Shown here: piece after piece, positions 1 through 6,498 of the stretch
How positions within the stretch are numbered: the first letter of the stretch is position 1
How the letters are laid out: each line of letters opens with the position of its first letter
Source: Desulfobacterales bacterium
GTDB lineage: Bacteria; Desulfobacterota; Desulfobacteria; Desulfobacterales; Desulfobacteraceae
Assembly: GCA_022361315.1 (NCBI GenBank)
Contig: JAKSBB010000987.1
Coordinates: 1-6,498, forward strand
DNA: 6,498 bases
Reading direction: 5' to 3'
Notes under the pieces: generated by a model
What the model was told of the DNA's origin: nothing
Database searches by the model: none
The model's input: the letters and a program-made list of their open reading frames with translations, nothing else
Position numbers and translations under genes: made by a program

Positions 1-110
1 ATATGGGTTGAACCGATTTTGAAATTCAGGTCGTACTCACCGTCAAGTCGTTTAAACTCTCCTTCGATGCCCCAGAGGCGTTGAACCGCCTGCTGCCAGT
101 GTGCTGTCAT
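1..110 (-). CDS. N-terminal fragment of a probable APH-like phosphotransferase (cut by window edge)
   Basis: Only the first 36 codons are visible, and the gene runs off the left edge. The ATG at 110-108 is preceded by GGAG six bases upstream. The same frame is closed by a TGA a short way further upstream, which supports this start. The peptide begins MTAHWQQAVQRLWGI and then carries LDGEYDLNF. The arrangement of a short amphipathic helix, a Gly and a L-x-[GS]-E-x-D-x-N-F motif is what I know from the start of aminoglycoside phosphotransferase/choline-kinase-like domains. These include the ones fused to class III aminotransferases (typical form LPSERDQNF). The motif forms the first strands of the kinase-like N-lobe. 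The substrate cannot be told from 36 residues, and whether an aminotransferase domain follows is unknown. The coding start is solid; the family is moderately supported. Confidence 0.6.
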   Translation of the reverse strand, partial: MTAHWQQAVQRLWGIEGEFKRLDGEYDLNFKIGSTH

Positions 111-116
111 TTCGGT

Positions 117-120
117 CTCC
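117..120 (-). promoter_or_regulatory. Ribosome binding site GGAG for the left-end gene
   Basis: GGAG on the minus strand sits six bases before the ATG at 110. It selects that ATG over the out-of-frame ATG at 150 and the in-frame GTG at 122-120, which overlaps the site itself. Confidence 0.6.
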
Positions 121-210
121 ACAGGAAAAAGGGTTGAAAAACTTCTTCATGACATATTTGACCCGCTGGTACAATAGTTTTGAGCAGAAGGGCATATCTC
201 TTTGGAGAAA

Positions 211-240
211 ATTATAGGCAGTGAAAGGGGGAAATGGTAA
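211..240 (-). promoter_or_regulatory. Candidate sigma-70 promoter for the left-end gene
   Basis: On the minus strand TTACCA (240-235, 4 of 6 matches to TTGACA) is followed after 18 bases by TATAAT (216-211, a perfect -10 box). The predicted start of transcription near 204 would give a leader of about 94 bases before the ATG at 110. The -35 box begins 12 bases past the kinase stop codon, and no terminator hairpin lies between. Read-through from the kinase gene is therefore also possible. The 111-252 gap holds nothing else that I can support. Confidence 0.4.
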
Positions 241-252
241 TCCGGCCTGGCG

Positions 253-3200
253 TTATCCGTCCAGCAGTTTTCTGATACCCAGGGCGATCTGCCTTTTTTC
301 AATGGGTTTGGCAATGTAACCGTCTACGCCCATCTTTTCCAGGTTGTCCCGGTTGATATTCTCACTGAACCCGCTGCAGAGTATGAAAGGAGTCGCAGGA
401 TTGATTTTTTTGATTTCACCGGCAAGCTGCAGCCCGGTCATTCTGGGCATGGTCATGTCGGAGATAATGAGATCAAACCTGTCCGGTGTGCTTCTGAACA
501 GTTGCAGCGCCTTAAGGCTCTCTGTCATGGCAGTGACATCATATCCCAGCCTTCGGAGTATTTCATTCTGTACCTGGATGATGGCGGGTTCATCATCCAC
601 CAGGAGTATCCGTTCATTGCCCCCGGGAATCCGGGTCGCAAACGTTTCCGTCTGTTTTTTGGGGGAATCCGTTTCAAGTTCCGGCAGGTAGATAAAAATT
701 CGTGTTCCTTTACCGGACACACTCTGGACCCGGATGCCGCCGTTGAAACTCTGGACGATGCCCTGGACCACCGAAAGACCGAGCCCGGTTCCCTTATCCT
801 TTCCCTTGGTGGTAAAGTAAGGATCAAAAATCTTTTCCAGATCTTTTTCTTCAATACCGATACCCGTATCTGACACCTCCATCCTCACATACTTTCCATT
901 GGGTAATGGGGGAGACCCGGCAGCCTCCGGCGGCACCTGTGACTGCCTGAGGTCGAAGGTCAGAACGCCGCCGGATGCCTGCATGGCATGGTAGGCGTTT
1001 GTCCCCAGATTCATGATGATTCGGTGGATTTGCGTGGGGTCGGCAAGCACCCGGCCACAACCGTGATCAACCCGGAGCTGGATATCAATGGTCTTTGGCA
1101 GGGAGGCCCGTAGCAGTTTAACCGCCTCTTTGAGAATCAGCTGGACTTCCAGCGGTTTGATTTCATGTTCGGTCTGCCGGCTGAATGTCAGGATCTGGTG
1201 CACCAGTTCCTTGGCCCGCAGGGCGGCCTTAAAAATTTCAGCGGCTTTTCTCTGCAGGGGGCTGTCAGGTTCAAGATCCTCCTGAATCAATTCCGTATAA
1301 CCGAGGATGGGGGAAAGAATATTGTTGAAATCATGGGCGATGCCGCCGGCCAGAGTGCCGATGGCCTCCATTTTTTCAGACTGGCGGAGGCGTTCTTCAA
1401 GGGTTTTCTTTTCGGTGATATTCTCGATCACCATGAGAATTCGATCTATGGCACCGTCCTCTGAATAGAGGGGCACAGACTGGCAGTAATGGTGAGCATT
1501 ATCTATGGAAAATTCGAAGGCGGTTTCCTCGCCGTTAAAAGTGAGTTCACATTGCGCTTTGATCTTTTTTGCCTTTTCTCCAAAGATCTGATCCAGTGTC
1601 CGGCCGACGATTTGTTCGGGATCCCGGTGGCTGTTTTTAAATTCACGGCCGGAGGTGAATTCGATCCTGAATTCCCTGTTGATCAATGAAATATAAGAAT
1701 GCGGGTAATTCTCGGCGATTTTTCTCAGCAATGCCTCGTTCTCCTGCAGAGCTTTCTGAGCATGTTTGCGGTCTTTTACCTCATTTCTGAGGCGATGGAG
1801 GTAGAAAAAAATGAAACCGCCCGCCATCAGACAGGAGACCAAAATAATGAAAGAGAAGGATCGGGTTTTCCAGAACGGCGATTTGACGATGATTGTAACG
1901 GATCCCCCATCTTCATTCCAGAGTCCGTCATTATTTGACCCTTTGAATTTCAGGGTATAGGTGCCCCCTTCCAGACCCGTATACCGTCCAAAAGGCTGGG
2001 AGCCGGAATAGTACCACTCCGTATCTCTGCCTTCCAGCATATAGGCATAGCGATTGTTGTGGGCATCGGAAAAATTGAGTGCCGTAAACTGAAATTCAAA
2101 ATAGTTCATATTCCAGTCCAGGGTGATCTGGTCAACGCGTTCCGGGGCATGGGACAGCTTTATATCTTTGCCCCCCTGTTTTAAGGCGGTCAACCGGACG
2201 GGGGGAATGAACGGGTTGGATGATATTTTTTCCGGATTCAGACGAAAGGCCCCGTTTTTTCCCCCGAACCATAGCTGTCCGGAAGTTGTTTTTGCGCGGG
2301 AGGTCCAGAAAATGGCATTTGTGGGCAGTCCGTTGGCCCGGGACAGGGTCAGGGATTCGCCTGTTTCGGGATCAAACCGGATCAGGCCTTTGTTCACCGT
2401 TCCCAGCCAGAGATAGTTCCGGTTGTCTTCAATCAGAGAGCCGACTAAGGGGTTTGTGATACCGGAAAAACGAGAATAGTTTGTAAATGTTTCCGTGGCC
2501 GGGTTAAAGCGGCTGATGCCTTTTTTCCCGGAAATCCAGATGCGGGATTTTGAATCTTCCAACACTTCATAAATGGTGTTAGAGCTGATGCTGTCCGGGA
2601 GATCAGGATCGTGGGTAAAGTGCGAAAAACGGCCGGTTTCTTTATCCAGGATATCCAGTCCGCCGCCGTAGGTGGCTATCCAAAGCTTTCCCCGGCCGTC
2701 ATCGTAAAGGCTGACGATGCTGTTTGCCGACAGGCTGTTTGGATTGTCCGGCTCGTGTTTATAATGGCTGAATGTTTCCGTCTCCAGGTTAAATCGGTCC
2801 AGGCCGCCTTTGATGGTGGCCACCCATAAAACCTCAGGACGGTCTTTATCTTCGATGATGTACTTGACCTGGGCGGCGGCTGTGATGGCGTGTGGATCGC
2901 CGGGAACATTCCGGTAATTGTTAAGTACCTTGCCGGAGCCTGGATCAAAGAGGCTTAAATTCCCGTCTGCACTTCCCACCCAGATACGGCCACGCCGGTC
3001 TTCCCTCAGGGCCGTGATATATGCATTGGGTAAATGGGGCGGGCTTTGGGTGCCGGGCATGAATCGGGAGATTGTTTTTGTGGCAGGATCGTAGCTGTTC
3101 AGCCCGCCGCCCCCCGTTCCCATCCAGATAATGCCGCGGCGGTCTTCCAGGACGGGGATGACAATATTATTGGACAGGCTGTCGGGATTGTCCGGCTGGT

Positions 3201-4269
3201 GCTGAATACTTAAAATATCCGGCGCGTTAGGGTCGAAGATGTCTATGTCTCCACCGCCGTTTATGGCAAACAGGATGCCTGAATATCTGTCCTGAATCAT
3301 ACCGGGAACAGATCTGCTGCTCACCGAATACGTCCCCCGGGCCAGGTCCGAGTACCGGGTAAATGTTTTTGTCTTGGGATCAAACATTTCAAGACCGGTT
3401 TCGGTGGCCCCGTAATGATTGATCCAGATATTCCCCTCCAGGTCCTCAAACAGGTTCCATATATTGTTCGAGGAAAGGCAGTTCCCGCAGCCCGGGACCT
3501 GTTCAAATTTTTCAAAGGAATTCGTTCCCCGGACAAACCGGTTCAGTCCGCCGGAATTCGTACCGGCCCAGATATTTCCGTCCCGGTCCTTCAACAGGCA
3601 ATTGATCCAGTTGTCGCTGATGCTGCCGGGGACAGACGGGTCGTGTGTATAGCGGACCCAGATGTTCCTGCCCGGATCGAACCTGTTCAAACCGGTACTC
3701 GTTCCCACCCATATCATACCGTCGTCATCTTCTATAACGGCATTGACGGTGTTTCCGGTGATGCTGTTGGGCTGTCCGGGGGTATGTATGAACCGTGTCC
3801 ATTTTTTCCGGTCCGGGTCCAAACGGTTGAGGCCGCCGTTGTCAGAGCCTGCCCAAAGTGTGTCGGTTGAGTCCACAAAGAGTGCCTGGGGAGAGAACGG
3901 GATATTGTCTGTACTGATGCTGTTTTCGTTGTCCGGATCGTGCCGGTGGTGGACGAAACGGTTGGTCTGTTTGTCATACTGGGTGATGCCGTTGGTAAAG
4001 GTGGCAATCCAGAGAGTACCGCTTTTATCCATGGCCAGGGAGCTGACCATGGATCCCGAAAGCATATCCGGCGCCTGGCCGAAGGGTTTCAGCTCATATC
4101 CGTCGTAACGAATGAGTCCGTTTCCCATGGTGGCAAACCATATGAAGCCTTCCCGGTCCTGAAGTGCGGCGCCATAGGTGGATGTGCCCAATTCCAGGCC
4201 TGACCGCCGGAATTTCACCGGTTGTCCTGCTTCCGCCGGACAAACCAATATCAAAAGGAAGATGAGCAC
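253..4269 (-). CDS. Hybrid sensor histidine kinase with 14-blade periplasmic propeller, Y_Y_Y, PAS, HisKA, HATPase and REC domains
   Basis: A membrane sensor that should bind a ligand in the periplasm and relay phosphate His to Asp in the cytoplasm. Residue numbers count from the GTG at 4269. A hydrophobic leader ends in a signal-peptidase-like AEA (12-14). Fourteen two-component-regulator propeller blades span about 38-680, with cores such as GxIWxGTxxGGLxRFDP. A Y_Y_Y domain (about 728-800) follows, then one membrane helix (804-823), a charged helical linker and a PAS domain (about 845-950). The H-box IAHDFNN has H979. The ATPase shows the N-box MNLGTNAYHAM (N1087, N1091), DTGIGI (1134), FDPYFTTK (1148) and GTGLGL (1160). 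The receiver has D1225/D1226, phospho-acceptor D1271, S1299 and K1321. All catalytic residues appear intact. Bacteroidetes relatives usually end in an AraC-type helix-turn-helix; this one ends at the receiver. The ligand is unknown. A CTG start at 4323 is an alternative. The gene follows the flagellin gene but has its own likely promoter. Confidence 0.93.
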   Translation of the reverse strand: MLIFLLILVCPAEAGQPVKFRRSGLELGTSTYGAALQDREGFIWFATMGNGLIRYDGYELKPFGQAPDMLSGSMVSSLAMDKSGTLWIATFTNGITQYDKQTNRFVHHRHDPDNENSISTDNIPFSPQALFVDSTDTLWAGSDNGGLNRLDPDRKKWTRFIHTPGQPNSITGNTVNAVIEDDDGMIWVGTSTGLNRFDPGRNIWVRYTHDPSVPGSISDNWINCLLKDRDGNIWAGTNSGGLNRFVRGTNSFEKFEQVPGCGNCLSSNNIWNLFEDLEGNIWINHYGATETGLEMFDPKTKTFTRYSDLARGTYSVSSRSVPGMIQDRYSGILFAINGGGDIDIFDPNAPDILSIQHQPDNPDSLSNNIVIPVLEDRRGIIWMGTGGGGLNSYDPATKTISRFMPGTQSPPHLPNAYITALREDRRGRIWVGSADGNLSLFDPGSGKVLNNYRNVPGDPHAITAAAQVKYIIEDKDRPEVLWVATIKGGLDRFNLETETFSHYKHEPDNPNSLSANSIVSLYDDGRGKLWIATYGGGLDILDKETGRFSHFTHDPDLPDSISSNTIYEVLEDSKSRIWISGKKGISRFNPATETFTNYSRFSGITNPLVGSLIEDNRNYLWLGTVNKGLIRFDPETGESLTLSRANGLPTNAIFWTSRAKTTSGQLWFGGKNGAFRLNPEKISSNPFIPPVRLTALKQGGKDIKLSHAPERVDQITLDWNMNYFEFQFTALNFSDAHNNRYAYMLEGRDTEWYYSGSQPFGRYTGLEGGTYTLKFKGSNNDGLWNEDGGSVTIIVKSPFWKTRSFSFIILVSCLMAGGFIFFYLHRLRNEVKDRKHAQKALQENEALLRKIAENYPHSYISLINREFRIEFTSGREFKNSHRDPEQIVGRTLDQIFGEKAKKIKAQCELTFNGEETAFEFSIDNAHHYCQSVPLYSEDGAIDRILMVIENITEKKTLEERLRQSEKMEAIGTLAGGIAHDFNNILSPILGYTELIQEDLEPDSPLQRKAAEIFKAALRAKELVHQILTFSRQTEHEIKPLEVQLILKEAVKLLRASLPKTIDIQLRVDHGCGRVLADPTQIHRIIMNLGTNAYHAMQASGGVLTFDLRQSQVPPEAAGSPPLPNGKYVRMEVSDTGIGIEEKDLEKIFDPYFTTKGKDKGTGLGLSVVQGIVQSFNGGIRVQSVSGKGTRIFIYLPELETDSPKKQTETFATRIPGGNERILLVDDEPAIIQVQNEILRRLGYDVTAMTESLKALQLFRSTPDRFDLIISDMTMPRMTGLQLAGEIKKINPATPFILCSGFSENINRDNLEKMGVDGYIAKPIEKRQIALGIRKLLDG
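2230..4158 (-). repeat. Fourteen propeller-blade repeats (Reg_prop type) within the sensor kinase
   Basis: Blade cores begin near residues 38, 81, 133, 181, 228, 276, 327, 376, 424, 474, 523, 572, 614 and 662 of the kinase, spaced about 40-53 residues apart. Each reads roughly D-x-x-G-x-[IL]-W-x-G-T, then G-L-x-R-[FY]-D-P. Many are followed by a H-x-P-x-x-P-x-S-[IL]-S linker. Fourteen blades is the number expected for two seven-bladed beta-propellers in series, as known for this sensor family. Blade 7 (around 327) is degenerate: the usual Trp is replaced in GILFAINGGG. The DNA copies are diverged, so this is an old protein-level repeat. Confidence 0.85.
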
Positions 4270-4330
4270 AAGGCTGCCTTCCCATATAGCGTATGACTGC
4301 CGGCGATGCTTTTTGTCGAGCAGAAGTATG

Positions 4331-4335
4331 CCTCC
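4331..4335 (-). promoter_or_regulatory. GGAGG ribosome binding site that may set an upstream CTG start for the kinase
   Basis: GGAGG on the minus strand lies seven bases before a CTG at 4323-4321, in frame with the kinase and downstream of an in-frame TAA. Starting there adds 18 residues, including the basic stretch DKKHRR, in front of the hydrophobic core LVLIFLLILV. That makes a textbook signal peptide, whereas the GTG start at 4269 leaves no positive charge before the core. The GTG has only the weaker GGAAGG at a similar distance. No in-frame ATG or TTG is available. Confidence 0.4.
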
Positions 4336-4379
4336 AAATGGTTAATGGATGGCGCAGGTGGAAAATAAGGTAATGTTTA

Positions 4380-4408
4380 AGAATACAAGATAGTATGGCA
4401 CAAATCAA
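4380..4408 (-). promoter_or_regulatory. Candidate sigma-70 promoter for the sensor kinase
   Basis: TTGATT (4408-4403) and TATTCT (4385-4380) on the minus strand are separated by 17 bases; each matches consensus at 4 of 6 positions. The pair lies in the AT-richer part of the gap between the flagellin terminator and the kinase start. I saw no -24/-12 (sigma-54) or flagellar sigma-28 pattern here. Weak boxes, so tentative. Confidence 0.3.
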
Positions 4409-4474
4409 ATGGTCTGTTGGGTTACGCAGGCAAAAGTGACCTGAAGCAACCCCGCCGGGACAGGAGAAAGGGTA

Positions 4475-4503
4475 ATCCCCCCGGCAATGCCTGCCGGGGG
4501 GAT
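4475..4503 (-). terminator. Terminator-like hairpin after the flagellin gene
   Basis: A perfect 12-bp inverted repeat (ATCCCCCCGGCA paired with TGCCGGGGGGAT) has a five-base loop and begins 20 bases past the flagellin stop codon. The stem is very GC-rich. On the minus strand it is followed by TACCCTTTCTCC rather than a clean T-run, so it may be an imperfect intrinsic terminator or a 3'-end stabiliser of an abundant mRNA. It separates the flagellin from the kinase gene. Confidence 0.7.
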
Positions 4504-4523
4504 GGTTGCCTGGCGGTATCCGT

Positions 4524-6498
4524 TTACTGCATCAGGCTCAGGAGGTTTTCAGTGGAAGAGTTGGCCTGCGCCAGGGCGTAGGAGCTGGTCTGGGACAGGA
4601 GCTGAAGGGTGGCGTAGTTGGAGGTTTCTTCGGCAAAGTCAACGTCCCTGATGGTGGACTCCGCGGACTGGAGATTGATCTCGGTCACGGTGAGGTTGGC
4701 GATGGTGGAATCAAGCTGGTTCTGCACCGACCCCAGGCTGCTCCGGGTGGCATCCAGGTCTGCCAGGGCCGCATCGGCAATGTCGATGGCGATCTGGGCA
4801 TCTTCCTGGGTCATGACGCTCAGGTCGGACAGGGTCAGGCTTTCTTGGTCACTCAGCTCCACTTCACCGGTGTTTTCGGTGTTTATGCTGAGTTCCGAGT
4901 CATCTGCAAGGGTGGACCCGGCTTCAACGGTCATTTCTTCGGTGAGGGTGGTGTCGTTTACGACGGTGGCGTCATCCGACAATGTTGTACCGGCCTCAAT
5001 GATCGAGGTGGTACCACCGATGTCCAGTTCCATGTCCTGCTCAATGGTCGTGCCGGCGATGAGAACGGAGTTCGCTGCCAGCGTACTGCCTGCCTCAAGG
5101 GTCATGGATTCATCCAGGGTGACGGATGCCACAGTCAGAGTCTCTTCAATTTCCGAATCCTCAGCCAGTACCGACCCGGTCAGAAGGGTGGAACCGGCGG
5201 CCAGTTCGGTTTCCTCATCGCTGGTCATGGTGGCGCTCAGGGTGGTGTCATCCCCCAACACGGAGCCGGCCGCAAGTTCCGAACCCGCGGCAATGGTGGA
5301 GCCGGCTTCAAGGGTCATGGCATCGGTAATGGTGGTTGCCGCAGCAGTGGTGATGTCTGAGCCCAGTGAGCTGCCCGAAGCCAGGGTCGAGTCGTCGGCA
5401 ATCTCAGATCCGGCCCCCAGCGTCATATCTGAAACCAGGGTCACATCGGCGTCAAGGGTGAGGTCTGAATTCAGTTCCGTTCCCGAAGAATAGGTGGTGC
5501 CGCCCACCGTAATGTCCTGGGAGAGTATTGTTCCCGCCGCAAGGACTGTTCCGGTTAACAGGGTTGAATCTTCTGCCGCCACCATCTCCTGGTCTACGGT
5601 AACATTGGCGCCGCTGCCATCAACCGTGACCGTGCCGCCGATGACCGTACCCTCGGCCAGAACCGAGCCGGCCTCCAGGGTGGACCCTTCCGCAAGCTCG
5701 TATTCGGACAGGGTGTCTGATGCCAGGGCCACCGTGGCTGATCCGCCCAGCACCGAACCCTGTGCCAGTGTGGATCCCGATGCAACGGTGGAGCCGGCGG
5801 AGATCACACTGTCTTCGGTGGTGGTCAGGTCATCATTCAGGGTGAGGTCGTCCTCGATACCCCCGCTGACGGACCCTTCAATGTTGAATTGGCTGGAACC
5901 GGACTGGGTCAGGGTGATATAGCCGATGGTGGACATATCCTCCGCAGACTGATCCCCGAAGACATCTCCGGTGTCACCGGTAACTTCAATGGCGCGGCCG
6001 TCATCGGAGGTCAGGGTAAGGGTGCCGTCCGCATTGATGGCGGCGGAGACACCGGTTTCCGTGCTTTTGTCGTTGATGGCCGTGACCAGTGCGGCATCTG
6101 AATCGTTATCCGATACAGACACGGCGCCGATGGTCACTCCGTTGATGGAAAAATCCGATCCTGTGGCACCCTCCTGAATGGCCTCCTCCGTGGTACTTTC
6201 CACCACGGCGTTGGCACTGATGCCGGTGAGGTACGTCTGGGAGTTTATCTCGTCCGCCAGGGCGCCCATGCCGTTTTCCGCATCGTTGTTCATCAGGATC
6301 TCGATGGTTTCCAGTTCCACCTCTTCACCGGTGATGGCAGAGGTCAGTGTGAGCTGGACTTCTCCCCCGTCCTCATCGTCCAGTCCCAGGGTGGCTGTGG
6401 AAATATGGCCGGTCTGGGTGGATGAGGCGGATGAGATGTTGATGGTGGCGGTTTCATTGGAAGACGCGCCGTATTGTACACTCTTGTTGGTGAACTCG
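4524..6498 (-). CDS. Flagellin with hexapeptide-repeat (beta-solenoid-like) central insert; 5' end outside window
   Basis: The subunit of the flagellar filament, exported by the flagellar type III system and polymerised outside the cell. The frame stays open to the right edge (first complete codon at 6497), so the conserved N-terminal D0/D1 part is not seen; the GTG at 6320 is internal. Of 657 visible residues, about 110-179 resemble the Flagellin_IN motif (FSINGVTIG, then IND, then GVSAAINADGTLTL). Residues about 232-537 form the hexapeptide insert. Residues about 549-657 are a typical flagellin C-terminal domain: RSSLGSVQNQLDSTIANL, STIRDVDFAEE, then ALAQANSSTENLLSLMQ at the end. With a usual N-terminus the protein would have roughly 800 residues, longer than common flagellins of 260-550. 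No Lys, Arg or His occurs between Arg168 and Arg585. No symbol is given because bacteria of this type often carry several flagellins. The flagellin identity is firm from the C-terminus. Confidence 0.93.
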   Translation of the reverse strand, partial: EFTNKSVQYGASSNETATINISSASSTQTGHISTATLGLDDEDGGEVQLTLTSAITGEEVELETIEILMNNDAENGMGALADEINSQTYLTGISANAVVESTTEEAIQEGATGSDFSINGVTIGAVSVSDNDSDAALVTAINDKSTETGVSAAINADGTLTLTSDDGRAIEVTGDTGDVFGDQSAEDMSTIGYITLTQSGSSQFNIEGSVSGGIEDDLTLNDDLTTTEDSVISAGSTVASGSTLAQGSVLGGSATVALASDTLSEYELAEGSTLEAGSVLAEGTVIGGTVTVDGSGANVTVDQEMVAAEDSTLLTGTVLAAGTILSQDITVGGTTYSSGTELNSDLTLDADVTLVSDMTLGAGSEIADDSTLASGSSLGSDITTAAATTITDAMTLEAGSTIAAGSELAAGSVLGDDTTLSATMTSDEETELAAGSTLLTGSVLAEDSEIEETLTVASVTLDESMTLEAGSTLAANSVLIAGTTIEQDMELDIGGTTSIIEAGTTLSDDATVVNDTTLTEEMTVEAGSTLADDSELSINTENTGEVELSDQESLTLSDLSVMTQEDAQIAIDIADAALADLDATRSSLGSVQNQLDSTIANLTVTEINLQSAESTIRDVDFAEETSNYATLQLLSQTSSYALAQANSSTENLLSLMQ
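4887..5804 (-). repeat. About 48 hexapeptide repeats inside the flagellin, with a 36-residue super-period
   Basis: Visible-fragment residues 232-537. Aliphatic anchors recur every six residues, for example L-EAGSV, L-AEGTV, I-GGTVT and L-AAGSV. The longest unbroken run has 14 anchors (342 to 420, one of them Thr). Shorter runs of 5-7 are separated by small insertions or deletions. The pattern [LIV]-[GAED]-x-x-[STAV]-x is that of left-handed beta-helix proteins, where three hexads make one turn. A larger module resembling D-x-M-T-L-E-A-G-S-T-L-A-x-G-S-x-L recurs nine times, often 33-39 residues apart. DNA copies share short near-identical blocks such as GGCTTCAAGGGTCAT but are otherwise diverged. 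The fold is inferred; the periodicity is seen directly. Confidence 0.85.

Noticed and set aside
108..150. ATG at 150 as the start of the left-end gene
   Set aside because: It is 40 bases from the ATG at 110 and therefore out of frame, and the correct frame has a TGA between them.
236..263. Terminator hairpin after the kinase stop codon
   Set aside because: Only a short, imperfect inverted repeat (GGTAATCC against GTTATCC) is present, with no T-run.
3415..4203. Several plus-strand open frames opposite the propeller region
   Set aside because: They lie wholly inside the well-supported kinase gene, overlap each other in different frames and show no domain or convincing ribosome binding site.
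4094..4408. Minus-strand frame across the kinase start, in another frame
   Set aside because: It overlaps the signal peptide and first blade of the kinase and gives no recognisable protein. Its start also lies at the -35 box of the candidate promoter.
4506..5493. Long open frames on the plus strand (4506-5360 and 4618-5493) opposite the flagellin repeats
   Set aside because: They mirror the repetitive, biased codon use of the flagellin insert. Their products are low-complexity Ser/Val- or Gly-rich chains with no recognisable domain, and the minus-strand frame has a clear flagellin C-terminus.
4887..5804. CRISPR array or RTX calcium-binding repeats as an explanation of the periodic region
   Set aside because: The periodicity is at the protein level (six residues) within an open reading frame, with no identical direct repeats and unique spacers. 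The GGxGxDxxx nonapeptide of RTX repeats is absent.
4524..6320. Flagellin starting at the GTG at 6320
   Set aside because: The frame continues open to the right edge with flagellin-like sequence (EFTNKSVQYGASSNETA), so this GTG is an internal Val codon.

Overview
The window suggests a flagellated Gram-negative anaerobe, most likely a member of the Desulfobacterota (sulfate-reducer type). This rests on gene style only: a very large periplasmic-propeller hybrid kinase and a long, acidic flagellin with a Flagellin_IN-type motif. No rRNA or marker gene is present to confirm it. All three genes that I can support lie on the minus strand, so transcription runs from the right end of the window to the left.

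Right part (4524-6498): the C-terminal 657 residues of a flagellin whose start lies beyond the window edge. It has a Flagellin_IN-like segment, then an insert of about 300 residues built from roughly 48 six-residue repeats of the pattern [LIV]-x-x-[GD]-[ST]-x, then a normal flagellin C-terminal polymerisation domain. The repeat fits the left-handed beta-helix (hexapeptide) pattern. A stretch of 416 residues covering the insert contains no Lys, Arg or His. This is the most unusual object in the window. A strong 12-bp hairpin follows the stop codon.

Middle (253-4269, possibly starting at 4323): a 1338-residue membrane-bound hybrid histidine kinase. Its order is signal peptide, 14 beta-propeller blades, Y_Y_Y domain, one membrane helix, PAS, HisKA, HATPase and a C-terminal receiver. 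It is built like the hybrid two-component sensors of Bacteroidetes but lacks their AraC-type DNA-binding output. A plausible promoter lies in the 254-bp gap after the flagellin terminator.

Left end (1-110): the first 36 codons of a gene whose LDGEYDLNF motif resembles the N-terminus of APH-like phosphotransferases. It has its own ribosome binding site and a candidate promoter with a perfect TATAAT box. No terminator is visible between it and the kinase gene.

The terminator suggests that the flagellin and the kinase are separate transcription units. Any functional link between them is only neighbourhood inference, and no partner response regulator is visible.
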